DNA from: DATEOR01 sp046733475
GTDB taxonomy: Bacteria > Actinomycetota > Thermoleophilia > Gaiellales > Gaiellaceae
Length of the DNA: 64,000 nt
Assembly (NCBI GenBank): GCA_046733475.1
Contig: JBKPPF010000009.1
Span: 1-64,000, forward strand
Direction of reading: 5' to 3'
This document shows, piece after piece, positions 15,625-24,138 of this stretch (within the stretch, counting starts at the first letter, position 1; every line of letters begins with the position of its first letter). Below the pieces are notes generated by a model. It ran no database searches, was not told the DNA's origin, and saw nothing but the letters and a program-made list of their open reading frames with translations. Both the position numbers and the translations under genes were made by a program.

Positions 15625-15956
15625 CCGACCCGAAATACCGGATGTGGGTGTACCGCATCGCCGCTCCGGCGGCGTTCTTTCTTGCAGCGACGATTCTCGT
15701 CATTCTCATCGAGCGGGGCCTGAACGGCGAAGCCCAGACGCCGACGACCGATCTCCCGACCACGACCGTGCCGGAGACAACCACGACGGCTGGGACGACG
15801 ACCTCGAAGAAAAAGCAGATCTACCGGGTCAAGCCGGGCGACACGCTCGAGTCGATCGCGGCGAAGTTCGACACCACGGTCGACGACCTGCTCGCGTTGA
15901 ACCCGGGGATCGACCCGCTGGCGCTCAGCCCTGGTCAGAAGATCCGCGTCGCCTGA
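15621..15956 (+). CDS. Membrane-anchored LysM-domain protein
   Basis: A 111-residue protein from GTG 15621. It has one transmembrane helix (about 13-33), a Thr/Pro-rich linker (TTTVPETTTTAGTTT) and a C-terminal LysM domain (IYRVKPGDTLESIAAKF, then LLALNPGIDPLALSPGQKIRV). LysM binds GlcNAc-containing glycans such as peptidoglycan, so the protein probably links membrane and wall. It is coupled to pyrF by a 4-nt overlap and ends in a 32-nt convergent overlap with the gene on the other strand. Confidence 0.85.
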   Translation: MTDPKYRMWVYRIAAPAAFFLAATILVILIERGLNGEAQTPTTDLPTTTVPETTTTAGTTTSKKKQIYRVKPGDTLESIAAKFDTTVDDLLALNPGIDPLALSPGQKIRVA

Positions 15957-16248
15957 CGGCCTTCGCCGTGTGCACCGCGGCAAGCGCGAGCGTCATCAGC
16001 GGATTCCCGACCGAGCGCATCCGCACGGCGCCGGCGACGTACTCGCTCTCCTTCCTCGGAAGGAGAAGGTTCCGCGGCGCGCGGCCGAGCGACAGGATCC
16101 GTGTCTGTGCCTCGCGATCCGAGCCGGGCCAGAGGAAGAGCCGGGTCGGCCGCAGCTCGAAACCGCCCAGTTCACCGAGCTGAATCTCGAAGCCTCGCTC
16201 CCGGCCGCGTACGCGCTCGGGCGAGCTGTGCCGTTCGACCAGACCCAT
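15925..16248 (-). CDS. Conserved-looking protein of unknown function
   Basis: A 107-residue open frame from ATG 16248 with balanced, protein-like composition (FEIQLGELGGFELRPTRLFLW, PRNLLLPRKESEYVAGAVRMRS, NPLMTLALAAVHTAKAVRR). It is not the GC-skewed arginine-rich composition typical of chance frames here. It is divergent from the carboxypeptidase gene and shares a short AT-rich promoter segment. It overlaps the LysM gene tail-to-tail by 32 nt. I do not recognise a family. Confidence 0.45.
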   Translation of the reverse strand: MGLVERHSSPERVRGRERGFEIQLGELGGFELRPTRLFLWPGSDREAQTRILSLGRAPRNLLLPRKESEYVAGAVRMRSVGNPLMTLALAAVHTAKAVRRRGSSDQG

Positions 16249-16256
16249 CTAGACCT

Positions 16257-16266
16257 GAATTTATAC
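16257..16266. promoter_or_regulatory. Shared -10-like element of divergent genes
   Basis: GAATTTATAC is the only AT-rich stretch between the divergent starts at 16248 (-) and 16277 (+). TTATAC read rightward and TATAAATTC read leftward can each serve as a -10 box. GGAG at 16270-16273 is the likely Shine-Dalgarno for the carboxypeptidase. Confidence 0.45.
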
Positions 16267-16276
16267 GCTGGAGTCC

Positions 16277-17422
16277 GTGCTCCGGCGTCTTGCCCTCCTC
16301 GCCGGGCTGCTTCTCTCTCTCGCCGCAGCCCAGACGGCCTCCGCCGCTACGCCTCCGCCCAGCGTGAAGGCCTCCGCTGCGCTGCTCGTGGACGGGAATT
16401 CAGGCGAGACGCTCTACGCGCTGAACCCCGACCGCCGGCTGCCGATGGCGAGCCTGACGAAGCTCATGACCGCGCTGCTGACGATGGAGAACACGAACAA
16501 GAATGACACCGTGCGCGTCGAGGGCCCGGCTCCGTCGGTGGGGGAGTCGACCATCAACCTGCAGGCGGGCGAGCGGCTCAAGGTCAAGGATCTTCTCGCC
16601 GCCGCGCTCATCCAGAGCGCGAACGACGCCGCGTACGCCCTGGCAGCCGACGTGGGCCGGAGCGTGAAAGAGTTCATCCGGATGATGAACGAGCGCGCCG
16701 CCGAGCTCGGTCTCGACCACACGCACTACGTCGTCCCCGACGGGCTCGACACGCCTGGCCACTACTCGTCCGCGATGGACACGTACACCCTGGCCCGGGA
16801 AGACATGAAGCACGCTCTGTTCCGGCGCATCGTCGCGCAGACAGGCGGCGAGATCGCGGGTGGGCGCACGCTCTATGCGTGGAACGACCTGCTGAAGACA
16901 TATCCAGGCGCGATCGGGATCAAGACCGGGCACACCGACCTCGCCGGGTGGAGCGAGGTCGCTGCCGCCGAGCGCGACGGGGTGACCATGTACGCGGTCC
17001 TCCTCGGCGGCCCGACGCGCGGCAGGCGGAACCGCGATCTCGGCGCGCTCCTCGACTGGGGCTTCGGCCAGTACGGACGCGTGCAGGTGATCTTCCGCAA
17101 CCGGCCGTACGCGCAGGTCGCCGTCCCGTTTTCCGACCACGAGGTGGCGCTCGTCGCCGAGGACAGAGTGCGCGCCAGCGTCCCTCTCGACCATACGCTT
17201 GTCGAGGAGGTCGTCGCGCCCGAGTCGCTCGACCTTCCGATCTCGCAGGGCGATCCCGTGGGCGAGATCGTCGTCTACGACGGGGACAAGGTCGTCGCCC
17301 GCCGGCCGCTCGTCTCGAGCGAGACGGTTGGCGAGCCCAGCTTGCCTGCGCGCGTGCGCTGGTACGCTGGGCGGGCGCTCGACGAGGCCGGTGACATGCT
17401 CGCGAGCCTCTCGCCCGTCTGA
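16277..17422 (+). CDS. D-alanyl-D-alanine carboxypeptidase (penicillin-binding protein, S11 family)
   Basis: A 381-residue exported enzyme that trims the terminal D-Ala of peptidoglycan stem peptides. It has a signal peptide (1-24) and all three active-site motifs: S59-L-T-K62, S114-A-N116 and K216-T-G218. The C-terminal portion (about 270-360) forms the usual beta-rich PBP5/DacF domain. There is a probable amphipathic membrane-binding tail at the end. The GTG start follows GGAG. Its stop overlaps the next gene by 1 nt (TGATG). Confidence 0.93.
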   Translation: MLRRLALLAGLLLSLAAAQTASAATPPPSVKASAALLVDGNSGETLYALNPDRRLPMASLTKLMTALLTMENTNKNDTVRVEGPAPSVGESTINLQAGERLKVKDLLAAALIQSANDAAYALAADVGRSVKEFIRMMNERAAELGLDHTHYVVPDGLDTPGHYSSAMDTYTLAREDMKHALFRRIVAQTGGEIAGGRTLYAWNDLLKTYPGAIGIKTGHTDLAGWSEVAAAERDGVTMYAVLLGGPTRGRRNRDLGALLDWGFGQYGRVQVIFRNRPYAQVAVPFSDHEVALVAEDRVRASVPLDHTLVEEVVAPESLDLPISQGDPVGEIVVYDGDKVVARRPLVSSETVGEPSLPARVRWYAGRALDEAGDMLASLSPV

Positions 17423-18384
17423 TGATCGTCACCGTCACTCTCAACGCTGCGATCGACCGCACGTTGCTCGTGCCGAACTTCCAGCTCGGGCAGCGCCACC
17501 GCGCGAGTGCGGGAACGACGAGCGCCGGCGGGAAGGGAATCAACGTCGCCCGCGCAGCGCGTCGCCTCGGCGTCCCCGTCGTCTGCACCGGTCTCGCCGG
17601 TGGCCGAGCCGGGACACTGCTCGTCGAGGAGCTGACGAACGAAGGGATCCTCAACGACTTCGTCCGCATTCGCGGCGAGTCTCGCACCTCGACGGCAGTG
17701 CTCGACCCGACCTCGAACGTCTACACGGAGATCAACGAGTGGGGGCCCGAGGTGTCCGAGGACGAACTCGACGTGCTCCGCGAGAAGCTCGCCTACCTCT
17801 CGCAGGGAGCGGCGTACGTCGTCTTCGCCGGGTCGCTCCCGCGCGACGTCGACCCCGGCCTCTACGCGGAGCTGATCCGCGAGGGCAATCGCCGTGGGCT
17901 CATGACCGTGCTGGACTCGGAAGGCGAGGCGCTCCGACTCGGGATCGAGGCCGAGCCGTATCTCGTCGCGCCGAACCTGCGCGAGGCCGAGTCCCTGGTG
18001 GGGCACGAGTTCGTCGACGAGGAAGACCTCACGAGCGCGCTCGACGAGATCGCCGATCTCGGCGCGCGGAACGTCCTGATCACGCTCGACATGGGTTGTT
18101 ACGGGCTCTTCCGCGAGGAGCGCGCCGACAATGTCCGTGTCCGCGCTCGGGCGCCGAGGCTCGAGGCCGTCTCCACCGTCGGAGCCGGCGACACGCTTCT
18201 CGCAGGCTTCATCGCGGCGCGCATGAACGACCGCTCGTACGAGGACGCGGTTCGCAACTCGGTGGCCGCGAGCGCCGCGTCCGTGCTCGAAACGGGCCCA
18301 GGGCGCTTCGACTTCAGCGAGGCTCAGCGCCTCGGCTCCCACGTCACCCTCGACCGCCTCGAGCCGGTCCGCCAGGACGCCTGA
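17422..18384 (+). CDS. PfkB-family sugar kinase (1-phosphofructokinase/hexose kinase group)
   Basis: A 320-residue kinase. It opens with MIVTVTLNAAIDRTL, typical of the FruK/LacC/PfkB subgroup, with GGKGINVARA at 36-45 and the ATP-site/catalytic STVGAGDTLLAGF near 251-263, where D257 is the predicted base. It phosphorylates a sugar phosphate such as fructose-1-phosphate or tagatose-6-phosphate; the exact substrate cannot be read from sequence. No PTS gene is nearby. It is directly coupled to the carboxypeptidase gene, which may reflect co-transcription rather than shared function. Confidence 0.88.
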   Translation: MIVTVTLNAAIDRTLLVPNFQLGQRHRASAGTTSAGGKGINVARAARRLGVPVVCTGLAGGRAGTLLVEELTNEGILNDFVRIRGESRTSTAVLDPTSNVYTEINEWGPEVSEDELDVLREKLAYLSQGAAYVVFAGSLPRDVDPGLYAELIREGNRRGLMTVLDSEGEALRLGIEAEPYLVAPNLREAESLVGHEFVDEEDLTSALDEIADLGARNVLITLDMGCYGLFREERADNVRVRARAPRLEAVSTVGAGDTLLAGFIAARMNDRSYEDAVRNSVAASAASVLETGPGRFDFSEAQRLGSHVTLDRLEPVRQDA

Positions 18385-18426
18385 GCGGTCCCCGGCCCGT
18401 CCGGGGGAGGTTGGTAGGATCGATTG

Positions 18427-19584
18427 ATGGACGTCGAGATCGGCATCGGGAAGAAGGCGCGGCAGGCCTACGGCTTCGACGACATCGCAATCGTCCCCAG
18501 CCGCCGAACCCGAGATCCGGACGACGTCGACATCGGCTGGAAGCTGGGCGGCCACCTGCTCGAGCTGCCGCTCCTCGCCTCGGCGATGGACGGCGTTGTC
18601 TCTCCCAAGATCGCGATCGCGCTCGGTCGCATGGGCGGCCTCGGCGTGCTCAACCTCGAGGGGATCTTCACGCGCTACGCCGACGCCGAGAAACAGCTCG
18701 ACAAGATCTCGTCGTTCTCCCCCGCCGAAGCGACGAGTGGCATGCAGGAGATCTACGCCCGGCCCGTCGAGCCGAAGCTGATCGCGCGCCGGATCGAAGA
18801 GATCAAGGCGGGCGGGGTGCTCGCGGCCGGCTCGTTCACGCCTCAGCGCGTTCGCGAGCACTACGAGCTGGCGCTCGAGGCCGGGCTGGACGTGCTCGTG
18901 ATCCAGGGCACGGTCGTCTCGGCGGAGCACGTGTCTTCGAACGGCTCGGCCCTCAATTTGAAGGAGTTCATCTCCGAGCTGCCGATCCCGGTGATCGTCG
19001 GCGGGTGCGCGAGCTACCACACCGCGCTGCATCTCATGCGCACGGGTGCCGAGGGCGTGCTCGTCGGCGTCGGCCCCGGAGCCGCGTGCACGACACGCGG
19101 GGTTCTCGGGGTCGGCGTGCCGCAGGCGACGGCGATCTCGGATGCCGCCGCCGCGCGCGCCGAGCATCTGCTCGCGACCGGCAAGTACGTGAACGTGATC
19201 GCGGACGGCGGGATGCGCACGGGTGGGGACATCGCGAAGGCGATTGCCTGTGGCGCGGACGCGGTCATGATCGGCTCGCCGCTCGCGCGGGCGCAGGAGG
19301 CGCCGGGCCGCGGCTTCCACTGGGGGATGGCGACGTTCCACCCGACGCTGCCACGCGGCGCGCGCGTCGAGGTGAAGCAGGCGGCCACCCTGGAGGAGAT
19401 CGTGGTGGGACCCGCGCGCGAGAACGACGGGACGTTGAACCTGATGGGCGCGCTTCGTACGTCGATGGCGACGTGCGGGTACGAGAACATTCACGACTTC
19501 CAGCGCGCGGAGATCATGCTGGCGCCTTCGATCAAGACGGAGGGTAAGGGGCTGCAACAGGCACAGCGGATCGGGATGGGATGA
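18427..19584 (+). CDS. guaB3: GuaB3-family IMP dehydrogenase-like protein
   Basis: A 385-residue TIM-barrel protein from ATG 18427 (GGAGGTTGG upstream; an in-frame TTG just before is less likely). MDVEIGIGKKARQAYGFDDIAIVPSRRTRDP and the catalytic-loop segment GPGAACTTRGVLGVGVPQATA identify the GuaB3 subgroup of the IMPDH/GMP reductase superfamily. CBS domains are absent, as in the mycobacterial paralogue. The family resembles IMP dehydrogenase/GMP reductase, but GuaB3 activity is not firmly settled. guaA follows 130 bp downstream, which supports a guanine-nucleotide role. Confidence 0.92.
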   Translation: MDVEIGIGKKARQAYGFDDIAIVPSRRTRDPDDVDIGWKLGGHLLELPLLASAMDGVVSPKIAIALGRMGGLGVLNLEGIFTRYADAEKQLDKISSFSPAEATSGMQEIYARPVEPKLIARRIEEIKAGGVLAAGSFTPQRVREHYELALEAGLDVLVIQGTVVSAEHVSSNGSALNLKEFISELPIPVIVGGCASYHTALHLMRTGAEGVLVGVGPGAACTTRGVLGVGVPQATAISDAAAARAEHLLATGKYVNVIADGGMRTGGDIAKAIACGADAVMIGSPLARAQEAPGRGFHWGMATFHPTLPRGARVEVKQAATLEEIVVGPARENDGTLNLMGALRTSMATCGYENIHDFQRAEIMLAPSIKTEGKGLQQAQRIGMG

Positions 19585-19714
19585 CCGAGCGGGGCCACGC
19601 TGCCCGCTCCCATCGGGGCCACCCCGTGCCTCCACCCGCTTTTGAGCGTAGCCACAACGGGCGGGCGCGTGGCGCGCGGTTTGTGCCAAGAGCGAAAGGA
19701 AAGGCGAGCGCCTG

Positions 19715-21292
19715 ATGGCCGACGCGGTCGTCGTCCAGCTTCCCGAGCCGCCGCCCGAGGAGCGGGCCGTCCTCGTCGTCGACCTGGGCGGCCAATACTC
19801 CCAGCTGATCGCTCGCCGCGTCCGCGAGTGCCGCGTCTACTCCGAGCTCGTCTCGCACCGCGTGCCCGCCGCCCAGCTCGCTGCCCGCCGCCCGCTCGCG
19901 CTGATTCTTTCCGGCGGCCCGTCCTCGGTCTACGCCGACGGCGCACCTTCGGTCGACCCCGGCCTCTTCCAGCTCGGGGTGCCCGTGCTCGGCATCTGCT
20001 ACGGGATGCAGGTCATGGCTCAGGAGCTCGGGGGTCACGTCGAGCCGACGGGGGTCAGCGAGTTCGGCCGTACCGAGATCCGAACCGAGGAGGGCGCGCT
20101 CTTCGCCGGCCTGCCGGCGGAGCAGATCTCCTGGATGAGCCACCGCGACTCGGTCACGGCGCCGCCCGAGGGCGCACGCGTCGTCGCGGGCTCGGCCTCG
20201 ACGCCGATCGCCGCCTTCGAAGACTCGGAGCGCGGGCTCTACGGCGTCCAGTTCCACCCCGAGGTCGTCCACACGCCCTACGGCAACGACCTCCTGAAGA
20301 ACTTCCTCTACCGGGTCGCCGACGCGCCGCCGCTCTGGACTGCCGCCGCGGTGATCGAGGAGGAAACCGCGCGCATCCGCAGTCAGGTCGGCAGCGATCG
20401 CGTGCTCTGCGCGCTCTCCGGGGGTGTCGACTCGGCCGTTGCCGCGCTCCTAGTCCACAAGGCCGTCGGGGACCAGCTCACGTGCGTCTTCGTCGATCAC
20501 GGCCTGCTCAGGAAGGACGAGGCCGAGCAGGTCGTCGAGACCTTCGAGCGCCATTTCCACGTCCCGCTCGTTCACGTCGACGCGGTCGACCGCTTTCTCG
20601 CGCGCCTCGAGGGGATCACCGACCCGGAGGAGAAGCGCAAGCGGATCGGTGAGGAGTTCATCCGCGTCTTCGAAGACGAGGCGCGAACGCTCGGAGACGT
20701 GCGTTGGCTCGTGCAGGGCACGCTCTACTCCGACGTGATCGAGTCCGGCGGCGGGCACGCCGGGGCGGCCGAGACGATCAAGTCCCACCACAACGTCGGC
20801 GGACTCCCCGAGGTGATGGACCTCGACCTCGTCGAGCCGCTCCGCATGCTCTTCAAGGACGAGGTGCGCAGGGTCGGCGAAGAGCTCGGTCTCCCTGAAG
20901 AGATGGTGTGGCGCCATCCCTTCCCGGGCCCGGGGCTCGCGATCCGGATCATCGGCGACGTCACCGAGGAGCGCCTGCAGATCCTGCGGGACGCGGACGC
21001 GATCCTGCTCGAGGAGATTCGCCGCGCCGGTCTCTACCGCGAGCTTTGGCAGTGCTTCGCTATTTTGCCCGCGATCCGGTCGGTCGGCGTGCAGGGGGAC
21101 GGGCGGACCTACGCGTACCCGATCGTCATCCGTGCGGTCACGTCGGAGGACGCGATGACGGCGGACTGGGCCCGCCTCCCGTACGACCTCTTGGAGACGC
21201 TCTCGAGCCGGATCATCAACGAGATCCCCGGTGTGAACAGGGTGGCGCTCGACGTCTCGTCGAAGCCTCCCGCCACCATCGAGTGGGAATAA
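19715..21292 (+). CDS. guaA: GMP synthase (glutamine-hydrolysing)
   Basis: A 525-residue bifunctional enzyme making GMP from XMP. It has an N-terminal class-I glutamine amidotransferase with nucleophile C95 (GICYGMQ) and the His-Glu pair in GVQFHPEV. The ATP-pyrophosphatase loop SGGVDS is at 235-240. The C-terminal dimerisation domain ends in NRVALDVSSKPPATIEWE, the standard GuaA terminus. Length is normal. The upstream 130-bp gap holds no recognisable purine riboswitch. Confidence 0.97.
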   Translation: MADAVVVQLPEPPPEERAVLVVDLGGQYSQLIARRVRECRVYSELVSHRVPAAQLAARRPLALILSGGPSSVYADGAPSVDPGLFQLGVPVLGICYGMQVMAQELGGHVEPTGVSEFGRTEIRTEEGALFAGLPAEQISWMSHRDSVTAPPEGARVVAGSASTPIAAFEDSERGLYGVQFHPEVVHTPYGNDLLKNFLYRVADAPPLWTAAAVIEEETARIRSQVGSDRVLCALSGGVDSAVAALLVHKAVGDQLTCVFVDHGLLRKDEAEQVVETFERHFHVPLVHVDAVDRFLARLEGITDPEEKRKRIGEEFIRVFEDEARTLGDVRWLVQGTLYSDVIESGGGHAGAAETIKSHHNVGGLPEVMDLDLVEPLRMLFKDEVRRVGEELGLPEEMVWRHPFPGPGLAIRIIGDVTEERLQILRDADAILLEEIRRAGLYRELWQCFAILPAIRSVGVQGDGRTYAYPIVIRAVTSEDAMTADWARLPYDLLETLSSRIINEIPGVNRVALDVSSKPPATIEWE

Positions 21293-21317
21293 CGCTGCGC
21301 GGCTAGGCTCGGAGGCG

Positions 21318-22466
21318 GTGGCTCGGTACCGCTGGACGATTCTCGCCCTCGGAACGGGCGCGCAGACCGCCTACTCGGCGGTCTTTCTCGGCATACCGGT
21401 TCTCGCGCCGGCCCTACAGAGCGAGTACGACCTCGATCTGACAAAAGTCGGTCTCGCGATCGCCGCGGCCAACGCAGGCTCCGTCCTCACACTGCTCGCC
21501 TGGGGCCTCCTGGCCGACCGGGTCGGTGAGCGGATGGTCCTCGCGGCAGGGCTCGCAGGCTGCGGCGCGGGCCTCTTGGTCGCCGCCTTTGCCCCCTCGT
21601 TCGGGGTCCTCGTGGTCGCGCTGGCTCTCGGCGGCGCTTCGGGCGCGAGTGTGAACGCGGCGAGCGGGCGGGCGGTCATGAGCTGGTTCGGACAGGAGGA
21701 GCGGGGCTTTGCCCTCGGGATCCGGCAGACGGCGCTGCCGATCGGCGGCCTGCTCGCCGCACTCCTTCTTCCGCCGATCGAGGCAGCCGGAGGGCTTCGG
21801 GCAGGTCTCGTCGCGCTCGCGGCCGGATGTTTCGTCGCCGCGCTCGCGGGCGCGAGCGGGCTTCGCGAGGCGCCTCACGAGGAGTGCGAGTTGATGGACA
21901 TCGGCCATCCGGCGCGAGACCCGCGCATGTGGCAACTCTCGATCGGGAGCGCGCTCGTCCTCGCCGCGCAGATCAGCATCCTCAGTTTCCTGATCCTCTT
22001 CCTGCACGGGGAGCGAAGCCTGAGCACGGCGGAGGCCGCCGGTGTGTTTGCGCTGATCCAGGCCCTCGGAGCAGTGGCGCGCGTCGTCACCGGCCGCTGG
22101 TCCGACCGCCTCAAGGCGCGCATCGCGCCCCTGCGCCGACTGGCGCTCGGGCTGAGCGTGAGCCTGGCGACCGCAGCCGCGCTTCTCTCGGCGCCGCTCC
22201 AGATCCTCATTCCCGTCTTCGTCGTCGCGGGCGCCCTTTCGCTGAGCTGGAACGGCCTCTCTTTCACGGCGGCCGCGGAGCTGGCGGGGAGGAGGAGGGC
22301 AGGCGCCGCGCTCGGGTTCCAGCAGACGGCCCTCGCGATCACGAGCGCCGCCGCCCCGCCGGCGTTCGCGGCCGTTGTCGAGGCTGGGTCATGGTCGCTC
22401 GCCTACGGGCTTGCGGCCGCGATGCCCGTCGCCGGCATCGCCGTCATGCGCCAGCTTGCGCTCTAG
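21318..22466 (+). CDS. Major facilitator superfamily transporter
   Basis: A 382-residue, 12-helix MFS protein from GTG 21318. It has the loop-2 motif GLLADRVGERMVL and a counterpart GRWSDRLKARIAPLRR in the second half. The segment FALGIRQTALPIGG is typical of the CynX/NNP-like or generic drug/anion MFS groups. The substrate is unknown. It starts 26 nt after guaA and may be co-transcribed. Its end overlaps the convergent ferritin-like gene by 4 nt. Confidence 0.85.
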   Translation: MARYRWTILALGTGAQTAYSAVFLGIPVLAPALQSEYDLDLTKVGLAIAAANAGSVLTLLAWGLLADRVGERMVLAAGLAGCGAGLLVAAFAPSFGVLVVALALGGASGASVNAASGRAVMSWFGQEERGFALGIRQTALPIGGLLAALLLPPIEAAGGLRAGLVALAAGCFVAALAGASGLREAPHEECELMDIGHPARDPRMWQLSIGSALVLAAQISILSFLILFLHGERSLSTAEAAGVFALIQALGAVARVVTGRWSDRLKARIAPLRRLALGLSVSLATAAALLSAPLQILIPVFVVAGALSLSWNGLSFTAAAELAGRRRAGAALGFQQTALAITSAAAPPAFAAVVEAGSWSLAYGLAAAMPVAGIAVMRQLAL

Positions 22467-22777
22467 TCGAGCTCGGCTTCGGCGGCCTCGCCGTGCTCGA
22501 CGATGTCGCCTTCCTTGAAGAGGACGTCCTGCAGCACGGTGCGCCACTTCTCGTTCCGGCGCGAGAGGAACTCGAGGTTCATCGCGAAGTGCTTGAACTC
22601 CTCCTGCTGGGCGTTCTCCATGATCGCGCGCGCTTCAGGGTCCTTCTCGAGTGCCAGGCGCTGCTCGTACCAGTCGATCGCCTCGGCCTCTTCGATCAGC
22701 GACAGGCAGATTCGCGCGAACGTCCGTGTCCTCTCCGGTAGCTCGTCGGCGGGCTCGTGGTACTGCTCGAACGGCAT
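22463..22777 (-). CDS. Encapsulated-ferritin-like (EncFtn) protein without a nearby encapsulin
   Basis: A 104-residue two-helix protein. The helix EEAEAIDWYEQR and the helix QQEEFKHFAM carry the EncFtn ferroxidase residues E30, W36, E60 and H63, spaced as in Rhodospirillum rubrum EncFtn. Such proteins assemble as an annulus of dimers that oxidises Fe2+ inside an encapsulin shell. Here the C-terminus (EHGEAAEAELD) lacks the hydrophobic cargo-loading peptide, and no encapsulin gene is adjacent. It may act as a free ferroxidase or be loaded by a distant shell. It is divergent from the PAP2 gene. Confidence 0.85.
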   Translation of the reverse strand: MPFEQYHEPADELPERTRTFARICLSLIEEAEAIDWYEQRLALEKDPEARAIMENAQQEEFKHFAMNLEFLSRRNEKWRTVLQDVLFKEGDIVEHGEAAEAELD

Positions 22778-22836
22778 GACGCGATTCTTGCCACGAGCGG
22801 CTCAACGACAAACGCCCAGCCGCTAGCCTCTTGCGG

Positions 22837-23799
22837 ATGAACGCGACCGACGCCACGCGCTCACGGCTCGCCTCCCCGACGACACTCCGCATCCTTCGCT
22901 GGGGCGGCCCCGCCGCCTGGCTGGCCGCGTTCGCGATCTTCTGGCTCGAAAGAGGCCTGCCGCTCTCGCGCGACATGCTGGTCATGTGGATCCTGCTCGG
23001 CCTGCTCGCGCTGTCCCTGACCAACGTGAAGGGCTGGGTGCGAAGCGTCGTCCTCGAATGGCTCCCGTTCCTCGCCATCCTCTGGGTCTACGACCTCCTG
23101 CGGGGACAGGCCGACGGGCTCTTCTTCCAGGCGCACGTCCTGCCCCAGCTCCGGGCCGACGAGATCCTCGGCCTCGGGGTCGCGCCGACTGTGCGGCTGC
23201 AGCACTGGCTTTGGGATGGACCGTTCACCATCCACTGGTACGACTACCTCGCCTGGCTCGTGTACGTGAGCTACTTCCTCGCGACGTATGTCGTCGCAGC
23301 CGTGCTCTGGTTCGTCGCGCGTGACCGGTTCCGGCGCTACGTCGTCATGGTCTCGGCGATCGCGATGACGGCGTTCGCCACGTACGCGCTCTTCCCGGCC
23401 GCGCCGCCGTGGATGGCAAGCCAGTTCGGCGAGCTCGAGCCGACGACGCGCTCGATCGGGATCATCTGGAGCCACGTACCCATCGGCAACTTCGACACGC
23501 TCTACGAGAAGGGCGCCGCCTACTCGAACCAGGTGGCAGCGGTCCCCTCGCTGCACGGCGCCTACACGCTGCTCGTCGCTCTCATCCTCTGGCCGCTCGT
23601 GCCCCGCTGGGGCCGGGCCCTCCTCGCGCTCTACCCGCTCGCGATGACCTATGCGCTCACCTACACGGCCGAGCACTACGTCGTGGACATCCTCCTCGGC
23701 TGGGTCTACGCCCTCATCGCGTTCTGGGCCGTCAACCGCCTGTTCGACCGCATTGCAGAGCGGCGCGAGGAGCGCAAAGCCGCCGCCACCTCTACCTGA
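22837..23799 (+). CDS. PAP2-superfamily membrane enzyme (AUR1/inositolphosphotransferase-like)
   Basis: A 320-residue multi-pass protein from ATG 22837. It has about six helices, a GIY-less aromatic lumenal segment (FTIHWYDYLAWLVYVSY) and the PAP2 motifs AVPSLHGAY (C2) and AEHYVVDILLGW (C3). The early PAAPPW region resembles the C1-side loop of bacterial inositol-phosphotransferase/AUR1-like proteins. It probably transfers or removes a phosphate group on a lipid substrate. It overlaps the acylphosphatase gene tail-to-tail by 8 nt. Confidence 0.8.
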   Translation: MNATDATRSRLASPTTLRILRWGGPAAWLAAFAIFWLERGLPLSRDMLVMWILLGLLALSLTNVKGWVRSVVLEWLPFLAILWVYDLLRGQADGLFFQAHVLPQLRADEILGLGVAPTVRLQHWLWDGPFTIHWYDYLAWLVYVSYFLATYVVAAVLWFVARDRFRRYVVMVSAIAMTAFATYALFPAAPPWMASQFGELEPTTRSIGIIWSHVPIGNFDTLYEKGAAYSNQVAAVPSLHGAYTLLVALILWPLVPRWGRALLALYPLAMTYALTYTAEHYVVDILLGWVYALIAFWAVNRLFDRIAERREERKAAATST

Positions 23800-24055
23800 T
23801 CGCGAAGCCCGAGAGGCCCTCCGGCTCTTCTGCGTGGACGTCCACGGCTTCGACGCGCGCGTCCGGTGGCCCCGTGTGCGCGAAGGAGACGATCCGTTCG
23901 ACCGCATCGGACTCACCTTCGAAGACGGCCTCGACGGTTCCTTCAGAGGTGTTGCGAGCCCACCCGGAGACACCCTGCTGCTCGGCCAGCCGGCGCAGGG
24001 AGTCGCGGAAGAAGACTCCCTGGACACTGCCATGGACCACGACCCGCCGGCGCAC
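23792..24055 (-). CDS. acyP: Acylphosphatase
   Basis: An 87-residue enzyme hydrolysing acyl phosphates. The conserved GSVQGVFFRDSLRRLA carries catalytic R17, and GWARNTSEGTVEAVFEG carries N35 and the G-T-V-E strand. Length and motif spacing are standard for the small acylphosphatase family. It converges on the PAP2 gene. Confidence 0.93.
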   Translation of the reverse strand: MRRRVVVHGSVQGVFFRDSLRRLAEQQGVSGWARNTSEGTVEAVFEGESDAVERIVSFAHTGPPDARVEAVDVHAEEPEGLSGFAIR

Positions 24056-24138
24056 GCGCGTAGGCTATGCGGGTGTCCGGTGGAGCGCGCCGGTCGCCCG
24101 CGGCGCTTCGGCCTCTCGCACGGGTTTAATGGAGCGCC

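Noticed and set aside
17199..19547. A 782-codon plus-strand frame overlapping the same genes
   Set aside because: Highly arginine-rich, out of frame with two clearly conserved enzymes; a shadow frame.
17275..19689. An 804-codon open frame on the minus strand
   Set aside because: It is antisense to the sugar kinase and guaB3 genes, rich in Arg/Ala/Asp with no conserved motifs. Long antisense frames are expected in very GC-rich coding DNA.
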